In this document: positions 7,296 through 16,900 of the stretch, one piece after another
How positions within the stretch are numbered: the first letter of the stretch is position 1
Layout of the letters: each line of letters opens with the position of its first letter
NCBI GenBank assembly: GCA_017695095.1
Contig: JADILW010000087.1
Span: 1-54,711, forward strand
Direction: 5' to 3'
DNA from: Candidatus Cryptobacteroides avistercoris
Lineage (GTDB): Bacteria > Bacteroidota > Bacteroidia > Bacteroidales > UBA932
DNA: 54,711 nt
Program-made: the position numbers and the translations under genes
Notes under the pieces: model-generated
The model's database searches: none
The model's input: only the letters and a program-made list of their open reading frames with translations
Told to the model about the DNA's origin: nothing

Positions 7296-9060
7296 TGAAC
7301 GCGCTCTGGGGCACCTGCACCGTGCCTATCTGGCGCATGCGCTTCTTGCCCTCCTTCTGCTTCTCCAGCAGTTTGCGCTTGCGGGTCACGTCGCCGCCGT
7401 AGCACTTGGCGGTTACGTCCTTGCGCACCTGCTTCACGGTCTCGCGGGCGATGATCTTGGCGCCTATTGCCGCCTGGATGGGAATGTCGAACTGCTGGCG
7501 GGGTATCAGCTCCTTGAGCTTCACGCACATCTTGCGGCCGAGGTCGTAGGCGTTGTCCTCGTGGATCAGCGTCGAGAGGGCGTCGGCCGGCTCGCCGTTG
7601 AGCAGGATGTCGAGCTTCACGAGCTTCGCGGGGCGGTAGTCGGTGATATGGTAGTCGAAGGAGGCGTAGCCCTTCGAGATGGTCTTGAGTCTGTCGTAGA
7701 AGTCGAAGACTATCTCGGAAAGCGGCATGTCGTAGTTGAGCTCCACGCGGTCGGCGGTGATGTAGTGCTGTCCGCGCAGGGTGCCGCGGCGGTCGAGGCA
7801 GAGCTTCATGATGGGGCCGAAGAACTCCGACTTGGAGATGATCTGCGCGCGTATGTAGGGCTCCTCGATGTGGTCGATCAGCGTGGGTGCGGGCAGTCCC
7901 GAGGGGTTGTGGACGTCGATGACCTCGCCCTGGGTAGTGTAGACCTTGTAGGAGACGTTGGGCACCGTGGTGATCACGTCCATGTCGAATTCGCGGAACA
8001 GGCGCTCCTGCACGATCTCGAGATGCAGCAGGCCCAGGAAGCCGCAGCGGAATCCGGAGCCGAGCGCCAGCGAGCTCTCGGGCTCATAGACGAAGGAGGC
8101 GTCGTTGAGCTGGAACTTCTCGAGCACCGAGCGCAGCTCCTCGAACTTGTCGGCCTGCACGGGGTACATGCCAGCGAACACCATGGGCTTCACCTCCTCG
8201 AAGCCGGCGATCGCCTCGGAGCAGGGGTCCGACACGTGGGTTATGGTGTCGCCGACCTTGACCTCGGCGGCGCTCTTTATGCCCGTGATCACGTAGCCCA
8301 CGTCGCCACAGCCTATCTCGGCCGAGGGCACGAGCTTCATCTTGAGCACCCCGACCTCCTCGACCTCGTATTCCATTCCGGTGGCGAAGAACTTGACCTT
8401 CTCGCCCTTGCGTATGTTTCCGTTCACGACCTTGCAGTAAGCTATCACCCCGCGGAAAGGGTTGAACACCGAGTCGAAGATCAGGGCCTGCAGCGGAGCC
8501 TCCGGGTCGCCTTCCGGGGCGGGAATCTTGTCCACTATCGCGTCGAGCAGCGGAGCCACGCCCTCGCCGGTGCGGGCGGAGACCTTGTAGACCTCCTCGG
8601 GCTTGCATCCCAGCAGCTCGCAGACCTCGTCGGTCACTAGCTCCACCTGGGCGGAGTCCATGTCTATCTTGTTGAGCACGGGGATTATCTCCAGCCCGTG
8701 GTCGATGGCCATGTAGAGGTTGGAGATGGTCTGCGCCTGGACGCCCTGGGTTGCGTCCACCACGAGCAGCGCCCCTTCGCACGAGGCGATCGAGCGGGAG
8801 ACTTCGTAGGAGAAGTCCACGTGGCCCGGAGTGTCGATGAGGTTCAGCCTGTAGGTCTGGCCTCCGCGGTTGTAGAGCATCTGTATCGCGTGGCTCTTGA
8901 TGGTGATGCCCTTCTCCTTCTCGAGGTCCATGTCGTCGAGGACCTGGTTCTCCATGTCGCGTTCGCTGAGCGTCCTGGTGAGTTCCAGCAGCCTGTCGGC
9001 AAGCGTGCTCTTGCCGTGGTCGATATGCGCTATTATGCAGAAGTTCCTGATGTCTTTCAT
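7270..9060 (-). CDS. lepA: Elongation factor 4 (LepA), ribosome-associated GTPase
   Basis: A 596-residue translational GTPase, the usual LepA length. G1 AHIDHGKST sits at about residues 10-18, G3 is DTPGH and G4 NKID; the EF-G-like and LepA-specific C-terminal regions follow, ending in MAVLKLDS. LepA acts on the ribosome in translation fidelity and initiation-linked steps. The start at 9060 (MKDIRNF) is the conserved one; a longer reading would cross the divergent transketolase promoter. A TATATTTG box ends 9 bp before this ATG, so the 5' leader should be only a few bases. The gene lies inside the inverted 138-bp repeats. Confidence 0.97.
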   Translation of the reverse strand: MKDIRNFCIIAHIDHGKSTLADRLLELTRTLSERDMENQVLDDMDLEKEKGITIKSHAIQMLYNRGGQTYRLNLIDTPGHVDFSYEVSRSIASCEGALLVVDATQGVQAQTISNLYMAIDHGLEIIPVLNKIDMDSAQVELVTDEVCELLGCKPEEVYKVSARTGEGVAPLLDAIVDKIPAPEGDPEAPLQALIFDSVFNPFRGVIAYCKVVNGNIRKGEKVKFFATGMEYEVEEVGVLKMKLVPSAEIGCGDVGYVITGIKSAAEVKVGDTITHVSDPCSEAIAGFEEVKPMVFAGMYPVQADKFEELRSVLEKFQLNDASFVYEPESSLALGSGFRCGFLGLLHLEIVQERLFREFDMDVITTVPNVSYKVYTTQGEVIDVHNPSGLPAPTLIDHIEEPYIRAQIISKSEFFGPIMKLCLDRRGTLRGQHYITADRVELNYDMPLSEIVFDFYDRLKTISKGYASFDYHITDYRPAKLVKLDILLNGEPADALSTLIHEDNAYDLGRKMCVKLKELIPRQQFDIPIQAAIGAKIIARETVKQVRKDVTAKCYGGDVTRKRKLLEKQKEGKKRMRQIGTVQVPQSAFMAVLKLDS

Positions 9061-9069
9061 AAGCAGGCA

Positions 9070-9077
9070 CAAATATA
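9070..9077 (-). promoter_or_regulatory. -7 box for lepA
   Basis: Reverse-strand TATATTTG, ending 9 bp before the lepA ATG. No convincing -33 element. It faces the transketolase box 11 bp away, forming a compact divergent promoter. Confidence 0.6.
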
Positions 9078-9088
9078 AGTATTTTGCG

Positions 9089-9096
9089 TATATTTG
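9089..9096 (+). promoter_or_regulatory. -7 box for the transketolase pair
   Basis: TATATTTG followed by a leader of roughly 25-30 bases to the ATG at 9129. No clear -33 TTTG. Confidence 0.6.
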
Positions 9097-9128
9097 CCCA
9101 TCGTGCATCATTGCGCGACGAATCTGAT

Positions 9129-9968
9129 ATGGCAAATATTGAAGAACTCCAGAAGATTTCAACCCAGGTCCGCAGGGACATCCTCAGGATGGTCACGACA
9201 GCGAAATCCGGCCACCCCGGCGGCTCCCTCGGCATAGCCGACGTGATGACCGCCCTCTATTTCAGCGAGATGAGGCACGACCCCGGGACATGGACCAGGG
9301 AGGCCGCGGACCAGGACGTGTTCATCCTCTCCGCAGGACACCTCGCCCCCGTATATTATTCCGTACTCGCCCGCTCGGGCTATTTCCCGACCTCCGAACT
9401 CGGCACCCTGCGCAAGTTCGGCAGCAGGTTGCAGGGCCACCCTTCGGTGAGTGACGGCCTGCCCGGAGTCTTCAAGCCCTCCGGTTCGCTCGGGCAGGGG
9501 CTTTCGGTCGCGGCCGGCATGGCTCTCGGCAAGAAGTCCGACGGTTCCGACAAGCGCGTCTACTGCCTTTGCGGCGACGGCGAGAGCGAGGAGGGGCAGA
9601 TATGGGAGGCTGCCATGTGGGCCTCGCACCTCGGGCTCGACAACCTCATAGCCTTCACCGACTGGAACGGCCTTCAGATCGACGGCCGCACGGAGGACAT
9701 CACCGGCATCGGGGAGCTCAACGAGAAATGGGCCGCCTTCGGCTGGGACGTGATTGTGGCCTACGGACACGACTTCCGGAGCATACTCGACGCGTTCAAG
9801 CTCGCCCACAACGCCGACGGCCGTCCGAAGATGATACTCTTCCGCACGGAAATGGGCCACGGGGTGGACTTCATGGCCGGCGACAACGCCTGGCACGGCA
9901 TGGCGCCCTCGGCGGAGCAGTGCGAGGCCGCATTGAAGCAGTTACCTGAAACCTTAGGAGATTATTAG
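9129..9968 (+). CDS. Transketolase, N-terminal (TPP-binding) subunit
   Basis: A 279-residue protein corresponding to the N-terminal third of a full transketolase. It carries the substrate and TPP-binding blocks [25 protein letters not shown] and the [12 protein letters not shown] metal/pyrophosphate motif. With the next gene it makes a split transketolase, moving two-carbon units between sugar phosphates in the non-oxidative pentose phosphate pathway. Such two-gene transketolases are known in many bacteria and archaea. The ATG at 9129 gives the conserved MANIEELQK start; the longer reading lies in the promoter region. The partner starts 2 bp after this stop codon. Confidence 0.93.
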   Translation: MANIEELQKISTQVRRDILRMVTTAKSGHPGGSLGIADVMTALYFSEMRHDPGTWTREAADQDVFILSAGHLAPVYYSVLARSGYFPTSELGTLRKFGSRLQGHPSVSDGLPGVFKPSGSLGQGLSVAAGMALGKKSDGSDKRVYCLCGDGESEEGQIWEAAMWASHLGLDNLIAFTDWNGLQIDGRTEDITGIGELNEKWAAFGWDVIVAYGHDFRSILDAFKLAHNADGRPKMILFRTEMGHGVDFMAGDNAWHGMAPSAEQCEAALKQLPETLGDY

Positions 9969-9969
9969 C

Positions 9970-10926
9970 ATGAAAAAGTATACGGATACGGGCAAGCGCG
10001 ACACCCGCAGCGGTTTCGGAGAGGGCCTTCTGACCGCAGGCCGCGCCGACAGCAGAATCGTGGCCCTCGCGGCCGACCTTAAAGGCTCGGTGAAGATGGG
10101 AGCCTTCGCCAAGGAGTTCCCCGACAGGTTCTACCAGTGCGGCATAGCCGAAGCCAACATGGTCGGTGCGGCCGCGGGTCTCGCCATTGGAGGCAAGATA
10201 CCCTTCATCGGCTCCTTCGCCGAATTCGTGACGGGACGCGTCTACGACCAGCTGCGCCAGGAGGTGGCCTACAGCCGGACCAACGTGAAGATTGCCTCCT
10301 CCCATGCGGGTATAACCCTCGGCGAGGACGGCGCCACGCACCAGACCATGGAGGACATCGCCCTTATGCGCGCCCTTCCCGGGATGACGGTGCTGGTCCC
10401 CTGCGATTTCAACCAGACGCGGAACGCCACCATCGCCGCGGCGCGCTTCGTCGGCCCGGTGTATCTGCGCTACGGCCGCCCGGCGATGCCCAATTTCACC
10501 GACCCCGACGAACCCTTCGAGATAGGGAAGATATATGTGCTCAACGAAGGCACGGACGTGAGCATCTTCGCCTGCGGACACCTCGTATGGGAGGCGCTCC
10601 GTGCCGCTGAAATCCTCGAGGCCGAGGGCATAAGCGCCGAAGTGCTCAACGTGGCCACTGTCAAGCCTCTCGACAATGCGGCGGTGACCGCTTCCGTGGC
10701 GAAGACAGGCTGCGCGGTGGTCGCCGAGGAGCACAACCATGCCGGCGGCCTCGGAGAAGCGGTTTCAGGCGTGCTCGCCGCATCCTGCCCCGCCCCCGTG
10801 GAGTTCGTCAACGGCGGCGACCGTTTCGGCAGATCCGGTTCTCCCGCGGAACTCATGCAGGCCTACGGCTTCACCGGCGAGCACATCGCCGAGATGGCCC
10901 GGAAAGCAATTGCGAGAAAGAAGTAG
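9970..10926 (+). CDS. Transketolase, C-terminal subunit
   Basis: A 318-residue protein with the pyrimidine-binding domain (catalytic glutamate in QCGIAEANMVGAAAGLA, near residue 60) and the C-terminal transketolase domain (from about residue 190, YVLNEGTDVSIFACG). It completes the split enzyme encoded by the preceding gene; one base separates the two, implying coupled translation. The family is also close to the 1-deoxyxylulose-5-phosphate synthase C-terminal half, but the paired N-terminal gene supports transketolase. A terminator-like hairpin follows at 10952-10990. Confidence 0.93.
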   Translation: MKKYTDTGKRDTRSGFGEGLLTAGRADSRIVALAADLKGSVKMGAFAKEFPDRFYQCGIAEANMVGAAAGLAIGGKIPFIGSFAEFVTGRVYDQLRQEVAYSRTNVKIASSHAGITLGEDGATHQTMEDIALMRALPGMTVLVPCDFNQTRNATIAAARFVGPVYLRYGRPAMPNFTDPDEPFEIGKIYVLNEGTDVSIFACGHLVWEALRAAEILEAEGISAEVLNVATVKPLDNAAVTASVAKTGCAVVAEEHNHAGGLGEAVSGVLAASCPAPVEFVNGGDRFGRSGSPAELMQAYGFTGEHIAEMARKAIARKK

Positions 10927-10951
10927 CATCGTCGTTTCACGCGCTGAAATG

Positions 10952-10990
10952 TCGCCTTCATGGCCCGAAAAGCCATGTTGGCGATATTTT
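10952..10990 (+). terminator. Terminator-like hairpin after transketolase
   Basis: TCGCCTTCATGGC pairs with GCCATGTTGGCGA (two mismatches) around a 7-nt loop, followed by a short TATTTTATTT stretch. Confidence 0.55.
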
Positions 10991-11146
10991 ATTTGGATAT
11001 TCCCGGGCGGATTACAAATCACGCCGGAACATAAAAGCCGGCCGCCGGCGAAGGCTGACTGCTACAGACGAAAAAAAACTTAGGAGCAGTAAGTCCTACA
11101 AAATCGGCTCTGCAACGGCCTGTATGGCTGATTATCCGGAACGCAT

Positions 11147-11284
11147 TGCTCCCAAGTCGCCGCAAAAACCCCGACTTGGGAGCGACATCCTTTCAGAACA
11201 GATTGTCAACCAACCTTTTATCCTCGCGCAATGCTTCCAGGTATTTTCTTTTGCCAGAACATTGCGGCACAATGCTTCCGGCAG
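11147..11284 (+). repeat. 138-bp repeat, copy 2
   Basis: Inverted partner of 7056-7193 (eight mismatches in 138). Its left end is a perfect hairpin: GCTCCCAAGTC (from 11148), a 14-nt loop with AAAAACCCC, then GACTTGGGAGC. Its other end holds the smaller inverted repeat CATTG/CAATG. With copy 1 it brackets 3953 bp containing lepA and the transketolase genes. Confidence 0.85.
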
Positions 11285-11371
11285 ACATGGCAATAGTGAT
11301 TGCTGAGTAAAGGCAATTCGGCCGGATGGAAAATTAGCAGTGGCAGAGTCGATGTTCGGATGCAGTTAACA

Positions 11372-11623
11372 TTACGGCACGGGGTCGTAGCCGCTGCCTC
11401 CCCAGGGGTTGCAGCGCAGGATGCGCTTGAGGCTCAGCCAGAAACCCTTGAAGGGGCCGTACTTGCGGAAGGCTTCCAGCGCGTACTGCGAGCAGGTGGG
11501 GGTGAAGCGGCAGGTGGGCGGCTTGAGAGGAGAGATGCAGAGCTGGTAGAACTTTATCAGCAGGATGAAGGGGAGCGCGAGCACGCGGCGCACGACGCTC
11601 CATATTCTTGCCGCGCCGCTCAT
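11372..11623 (-). CDS. yidD: YidD, membrane protein insertion efficiency factor
   Basis: An 83-residue protein with the YidD core: an amphipathic N-terminal segment, then the cysteine-containing block [15 protein letters not shown], and the [19 protein letters not shown] end. YidD assists YidC-dependent insertion of inner-membrane proteins. It overlaps rnpA by 4 bp and is the last gene of the SUI1-DUF4271-hemD-rnpA-yidD operon. The rnpA-yidD adjacency is widespread in bacteria. Confidence 0.95.
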   Translation of the reverse strand: MSGAARIWSVVRRVLALPFILLIKFYQLCISPLKPPTCRFTPTCSQYALEAFRKYGPFKGFWLSLKRILRCNPWGGSGYDPVP

Positions 11624-12138
11624 TTTCCGGAATCGTTATGCGCCGCCGCCTCGTCCGGTTCCCCGGAAGGCTGCTCTGCGGCGGACCTTGCTCCGTCGGC
11701 GGAGGAAACCGCCCCGCGCTGTCTTGCGACCGCCTTGTCTATGCGGGTCAGCGCCGTCGCAACCTCGTCGCGCACCGTCGGCCAGTCGCCGACCTCTTTC
11801 GATGACCACGCCAGCAGGAAGTCCACGCCGTCGCAGCCCAGCAGACCTTTCTGCAGGCGGTACGCCTCGCGCATGCGGCGCTTGAGCAGGTTGCGCTTCA
11901 CCGCGCGCTTGAAGAATTTCTTGGATACGGAGACCAGCATCCGGTTCGGAAGGCCTTCGCGGCAGAGAGCCTCCCCGGAATCCTCGTCGGAGCCCTCTTC
12001 CGCCGCATCGCGGTGCGTCCAGCAATAGCGCAGATGCCCGTAAACGCCCCATTTCCCCTCGGAGAACAGTCTGGAAATGTCCTTTTTGCCGCACAGCCTT
12101 TCAGCCTTGCGGAGGGTATGGGCCGCCGCGGTCTCCAT
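11620..12138 (-). CDS. rnpA: Ribonuclease P protein component
   Basis: A 172-residue protein whose central part has the RnpA RNA-binding signature [14 protein letters not shown]. RnpA joins the catalytic RNA to mature tRNA 5' ends. It is longer than the usual 110-140 residues: an acidic insertion ([13 protein letters not shown], near residue 48) and a low-complexity alanine/serine/glutamate-rich tail of about 30 residues account for the excess. No rpmH is next to it; Bacteroidota often separate the two. Start codon abuts the hemD stop. Confidence 0.92.
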   Translation of the reverse strand: METAAAHTLRKAERLCGKKDISRLFSEGKWGVYGHLRYCWTHRDAAEEGSDEDSGEALCREGLPNRMLVSVSKKFFKRAVKRNLLKRRMREAYRLQKGLLGCDGVDFLLAWSSKEVGDWPTVRDEVATALTRIDKAVARQRGAVSSADGARSAAEQPSGEPDEAAAHNDSGK

Positions 12139-12873
12139 CTATTTAAGGGATTCGAGGCAGATTTCGATGGCCTTTCCGGCAGAGGGGGCCTCGGGGGTGG
12201 GGGCCTTGAGGGCTATGCTGAGCCCGGCCTCCTCCATGGCGCCCACGACAGACCTGCCGAAAGAGATGAACCTGATGTCGCCCTGCTCGAAATCAGGGAA
12301 GCTTTCCTTGAGGGAGGCGACGTCGAAGGGGCTGTAGAGCACCACTATCCCGTAGGAGTGGATGTCCAGGCCGCTGATGTCCTGGGGCACGGCCTTCACG
12401 ATGGTGCCGAGGGTGTAGTCCAGTCCCGCCTTGTCGAAGACTGCGGTGATGGGGCCGGAGTTGGAGCCGTCGGAGGCCGCGATCAGGAATTTCTCGCCCT
12501 TGTGCTTGGGGCCGATGAGCGCCACCACCGACTCGGGCGTGCCGGTGCCGTAGAAGATCTTGCGCTTGCGGTAGACTATGTGTTTCTGCAGGTACATGGC
12601 CACCGCCTCGGTGGTGCAGAAGTATTTCATGGTCTCGGGCACCTTGAAGCGCATCTCCTCGCAGAGCTTGAAATACGCGTCTATGGCGAGCCTCGACGAG
12701 AACACCACCGCGGTGTAGTCGGGCAGGTTTATCTTCTTTGCGCGGAATTCCTTGCCGCTGAGAGCCTCCATCACGAAGAAGGGGTGGAATTCCACCTCGG
12801 CGCCGAATTTTTCCTGCAGCATCTCAAACGGTGCCATGTTGGTCGGAGTATGCTGCGAAACGAGTACCTTCAT
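12139..12873 (-). CDS. hemD: Uroporphyrinogen-III synthase family protein
   Basis: A 244-residue protein with the two-lobed HemD layout: an N-terminal lobe with VFSSRLAIDAYF and CTTEAVAMYL blocks and a C-terminal lobe with LIAASDGSNSG, VLYSPFDVASL and FISFGRSVVGAMEEAG. It would cyclise hydroxymethylbilane to uroporphyrinogen III in tetrapyrrole synthesis. HemD sequences are poorly conserved, and no other heme gene is nearby, but this operon position (between DUF4271 and rnpA) is the normal one in Bacteroidales. Confidence 0.87.
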   Translation of the reverse strand: MKVLVSQHTPTNMAPFEMLQEKFGAEVEFHPFFVMEALSGKEFRAKKINLPDYTAVVFSSRLAIDAYFKLCEEMRFKVPETMKYFCTTEAVAMYLQKHIVYRKRKIFYGTGTPESVVALIGPKHKGEKFLIAASDGSNSGPITAVFDKAGLDYTLGTIVKAVPQDISGLDIHSYGIVVLYSPFDVASLKESFPDFEQGDIRFISFGRSVVGAMEEAGLSIALKAPTPEAPSAGKAIEICLESLK

Positions 12874-12879
12874 AATACA

Positions 12880-13593
12880 CTATAAAAAAACTGCGTATGC
12901 CGCCAGCGCGGCGGCCGGCAAAAGTTCAAGGCCGCAAAGATACAAAATAGTTGTCAAACCGGAAAAACCGGACGCCAGAATCTGTCCCGAGCGCAGCAGG
13001 GAGAGCAGGAAGAACAGGGCGGTTTCGGCGTAGAGGGTGATCCGGACCACCGTGTCCGAAGGCCGGAAGATGTAGAGCAGCCCCACCGTGAGCAGCATCA
13101 GCAGGGTCAGCAGGATGAAGTAGTTCCAGGGACTTCGCCTGACGGCGTCTGCGGCGGTGCCGCTGAGCCTTGGCAGGCGGATGAGCGCTGAGCAGACGGT
13201 GCGCAGCAGCAGGTAGGCGAGGAACACCCCCACGGTGGCGGGCGCGCTCCACTCTTCCGGAACCGCCGACCACAGCTCCGGGCGGAAGAGTCCGAAACGG
13301 TCGGCCAGCAGGCAGAAGGGGAGGATGGAGATCAGGGCGGCGGTGTTGCGCATCCGCACCACGCTCGTGTTGTATTCCAGCGAGACGCTGGCTCTCGGGC
13401 GGCTGAAGCAGTAGAGGAGCTCCGGCAGCAGCCTGAGCAGGTCGCGCAGGCCGGCTATTCCTATCAGCACCGCCGCGACCACGAGCACGCGGTTCAGCAG
13501 GAAGTCGTCCCAAAGCATAGCCTGCGCCGCTTCCTGCACGGGAACGGCGGACATTTCGAGCTTCCCCTGTATGAAAATGTCGGAAGGAGGCAT
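12880..13593 (-). CDS. DUF4271 family membrane protein
   Basis: A 237-residue polytopic membrane protein with about six hydrophobic segments. DUF4271 is a Bacteroidota family of unknown function that normally lies between a SUI1-type factor and hemD, as here. The start at 13593 is 1 bp from the SUI1 stop; an internal methionine at residue 14 (13554) is an alternative start. A TATCTTTG sequence lies in its 3' end (rev-strand about 12940), which could be an internal promoter for hemD, but no matching -33 is seen. Confidence 0.82.
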   Translation of the reverse strand: MPPSDIFIQGKLEMSAVPVQEAAQAMLWDDFLLNRVLVVAAVLIGIAGLRDLLRLLPELLYCFSRPRASVSLEYNTSVVRMRNTAALISILPFCLLADRFGLFRPELWSAVPEEWSAPATVGVFLAYLLLRTVCSALIRLPRLSGTAADAVRRSPWNYFILLTLLMLLTVGLLYIFRPSDTVVRITLYAETALFFLLSLLRSGQILASGFSGLTTILYLCGLELLPAAALAAYAVFL

Positions 13594-13594
13594 T

Positions 13595-13939
13595 TCAGTT
13601 TCCGCGTGAGGCGTTGTAGCCCATCTCTCTGAGCAGAGCCGTGACCTTGTCGCGCAGGTCGCCCTGGACCGTGATCTCTCCGTCCTTCGCCGAACCTCCG
13701 ACGCCGCACCTGGTCTTCAGGGTCTTGGCGAGCGCGGCGAGGTCGGCCGAGGTGCCGACGAACCCTTCCACGAGAGTGACCTGCTTCCCGGCCCTGTGGC
13801 GGCGGTCGATGCGCACGGTCAGCCTCTGCTTCTGCGGAGGCAGGGTCTCGGCCTCGGCTTCCTGCACTGTCTGATATTGGAAGTCTGGGTTGGTGGAGTA
13901 GACCACCCCGAGCCGTTTTTTCCAGTCCTGTTCTGCCAT
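13595..13939 (-). CDS. eIF1/SUI1-family translation factor (YciH-like)
   Basis: A 114-residue protein: a short N-terminal segment (VVYSTNPDFQY) followed by the SUI1 fold with TVRIDRRHRAGKQVTLVEGF, CGVGGSAKDGEI and the C-terminal VTALLREMGY block. Bacterial SUI1/YciH proteins resemble eukaryotic initiation factor eIF1 and may influence start-codon selection. First gene of the operon that runs to yidD. I chose the ATG at 13939; an in-frame ATG at 13948 is also possible and would make the message leaderless, since the promoter box ends at 13956. Confidence 0.9.
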   Translation of the reverse strand: MAEQDWKKRLGVVYSTNPDFQYQTVQEAEAETLPPQKQRLTVRIDRRHRAGKQVTLVEGFVGTSADLAALAKTLKTRCGVGGSAKDGEITVQGDLRDKVTALLREMGYNASRGN

Positions 13940-13951
13940 AATGGACATATT

Positions 13952-13984
13952 TTTGCAAAGATAAGGATTTTGATAGTATCTTTG
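13952..13984 (+). promoter_or_regulatory. Promoter for the DUF2723 gene
   Basis: TTTG at 13952-13955, 21 bp, TATCTTTG at 13977-13984. The box ends 6 bp before the ATG at 13991, so transcription should begin about at the start codon. Confidence 0.68.
13956..13963 (-). promoter_or_regulatory. -7 box for the SUI1-to-yidD operon
   Basis: Reverse-strand TATCTTTG, ending 16 bp from the ATG at 13939 (7 bp from the alternative at 13948). It is interleaved with the divergent promoter at 13952-13984, so the two units may compete for polymerase. Confidence 0.6.
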
Positions 13985-13990
13985 CCCTCT

Positions 13991-16900
13991 ATGAACAGGA
14001 ACAAGTATTTGTTGATGCATCGCGCCGGCGCCCTGCTGGCCCTGGTGATATCCACTGTGACTTATCTGCTTACGATCGAACCCTCCGCCTCCTTCTGGGA
14101 CTGCGGCGAGTTCATAGCATCGTCATACAAGCTTGAGGTGGGACACCCTCCCGGAAACCCGATGTTCCAGCTGATCGCGCGCATCTTCACCATCTTCGGC
14201 GACAACATGCACGCCGCGGTGCTCATCAACGCGATGAGCGCGCTCTGCTCGGGCCTCACGATATTCTTCCTGTATCTGACCATCGCATGGTTCGTGCGCC
14301 GCATCTTCAAGCCCGCGGCCGACGGCTCCTATTCAGCCGGCGTGGCATTGGCAATCTGCGGCTCCTCCCTCGTGGGCGCGCTCGCATACTGCTTCTCCGA
14401 CACCTTCTGGTTCTCCGCGGTGGAAGGAGAGGTCTATGCGATGTCCTCGCTCGTGACGGCGATGGTGTTCTGGGCCATGACCATGTGGTACGACAGGGCC
14501 GACAGGCCCAATTCCAACAAGTGGATAGTGCTGATCGCGCTGATCATGGGCTTCAGCATAGGAATCCACCTGCTCAACCTGCTGATGATCCCGGCCATAG
14601 TGTTCGTCTACTACTACAGGCTCAGGGAGGACAGCCCCTACAGGTTCTGGGAACTCGTGAAGATATTCCTGGTCGGAGTGGTCATACTCGCCCTCGTGCT
14701 CTACGGAATCATCCCTCTGCTGCCCAAGCTCGCCGCCTACACCGATCTCCTGTTCGTCAACGTGTTCGGCCTGCCCTTCAACTCCGGAGCGGTGTTCTTC
14801 ATGCTGCTGCTCTTCGGCCTGTGCTTCTGGGGCATATTCGTGACGCTCAAGAAAAAGAAGGCCTTCCTCAACACGGCCCTGCTCTGCTTCACTGCGATAG
14901 TCATCGGCTTCTCCGTGTTCAGCATCGACGTGATACGCTCCTGCGCCAAGACCCCGACCAACGAATACCAGCCCGACAACGCCTTCACCCTCGTGAGATA
15001 CCTCTCCCGTGAGCAGTACGGCAGCGCGCCTCTGGTGTACGGCCAGTACTACGGAGCGCCCTACGAGCTCGAGACTTCGACCTACTGGGCCCCGCTCGAC
15101 GGAAAGTACAAGAAAGTCGAGACGCCCATCAACGCCAGGTATCTGTCTTCCGGAAAGATGCTCTTCCCGAGGATGTGGCAGCCGAGCGACAACGGCCAGT
15201 ACGAAGCCTTCTATGAAAACTACACCCATGGCAAGGGAAAGAACGTGCCCGGAGCCTCGGCCCTCAAGCCCACGATGGGCGCCAACCTCAGCTATTTCTT
15301 CGACTACCAGATGAACTGGATGTACTGGCGCTACTTCATGTGGAACTTCGTCGGCCGTCAGAACCAGATTCACGCCCCCTCGCCCGACGACATCTTCCAC
15401 GGCAACTGGGAGAGCGGCATAAAGTTCATCGACGAATTCCGCCTGGGCGACCAGAGCGACGCCCCCGCGGTGCTTGCGCACGACAAGGGCAAGAACCACT
15501 ATTTCTTCCTGCCGCTGCTGCTCGGCCTCATCGGCCTCTTCTTCCAGTTCGACAAGGACAAGCGCGGCTGCTGGCTGAACTTCCTCATGTTCTTCATGAC
15601 CGGAATAGCCATAGTCCTCTACCTCAACCAGCCGCCCTATCAGGTGCGCGAGAGGGACTACGCATACGCGGGTTCGTTCTACTTCTTCAGCGTGTGGATA
15701 GGCATGGCCGTAGCCGGAATCTGGTCGCTGGTGCGCCGCTGGTCGAAGGGACGCGGACAGCTGGCTTCCGCCGTTGCCGTGACCGCCGTCTGCCTCTGCG
15801 TGCCCGTGCTCATGGGCGCTCAGAACTGGGATGACCACGACAGGTCGAACCGCCGCACCGCCGTCGAGATGGCCCGCAACTATCTCAACTCGGTGGGGGA
15901 GAACGGCATCCTGATCACCCACGGCGACAACGACACCTTCCCGCTCTGGTATGCCCAGGAGGTCGAGGAAGTCCGCACCGACGTGCGTATCTGCAACACC
16001 TCGCTGCTCGGAACCGACTGGCACATCGACCAGATGAAGTGGGCGGTCAACGAGTCGGCGCCGCTCCCGCTCACGGTGCCCCATGAGCAGTATCTCTACG
16101 GCACCAACGAGTTCATTCCCATACTCGACATGCGCGACGAGGTAATGAGCATCGACGACGTGATGACGCTCTTCAAGCATCCCGACGTCAAGGCCTCGCT
16201 GAGCGACGGAACGAAGGTGGACTACATCGCCTCGCGCCGCATTTCGGTGCCGGTGAACAAGGAGAACGTGATAAAGGCAGGCATCGTCGACGCCAGGTTC
16301 GCCGACCAGATACCCGACTCCATAGTGCTCAGCATGTCCCAGGACAAGAACTTCGTCACCAAAGCCGAGCTCTTCGTGCTCGACCTGCTCTCCAACTACG
16401 AGTGGGACAGGCCGATCAACGTGCTCAGCATGGGTGGCGACCTGAACATAGGCATCAAGGAGTATCTCGAATACCAGGGCTACTCATTCAAGCTCGTGCC
16501 CATCAAGAACAAGACGACCACCTCGAGGGCCGGCTTCGTGGACACCGACGAGCTGTACCGCCTGATGACCGAAGTCTACAGCTGGGACGCCGTGGCCGCC
16601 GACGACTATTTCATCGACTACCAGAACATGTACACCCACCTGGGAGTGATTTCGATAAGGAATCTCTTCACGACCTGCGCCGACGCCTTCCACAGGGCCG
16701 GCGAGGACGACAGGGCGCTGGAGATGCTCGACCGCTGCGAGGAGATAATGAAGAACTACCCTCTGGAGGCGGTGCCTCTCGGGTTCTCCGGCAACGACGT
16801 GATGGTGGTGGACATGGTGGGTCTGTACTACGAGCTCGGAGCTGCCGACAAGGCTCTCGCTCTGGCTTCCGAGATGGGGGCCGAGCTGCTCGAAAGCCTG

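Larger units (their letters stand above)
10927..11371. other. Gene-free spacer after the transketolase genes
   Basis: Contains the transketolase terminator-like hairpin and copy 2 of the 138-bp repeat (11147-11284). The short ORF drawn over 11124-11306 is the translated repeat. Nothing else recognisable. Confidence 0.65.

Noticed and set aside
11124..11306. Small ORF over the 138-bp repeat, with a similar peptide at the other copy
   Set aside because: Six or so amino-acid changes from eight base changes and no start context in the other copy; shared peptide is explained by the DNA repeat.
14333..16180. Antisense ORF of 615 codons opposite DUF2723
   Set aside because: Same shadow pattern; the sense strand encodes a conserved family.
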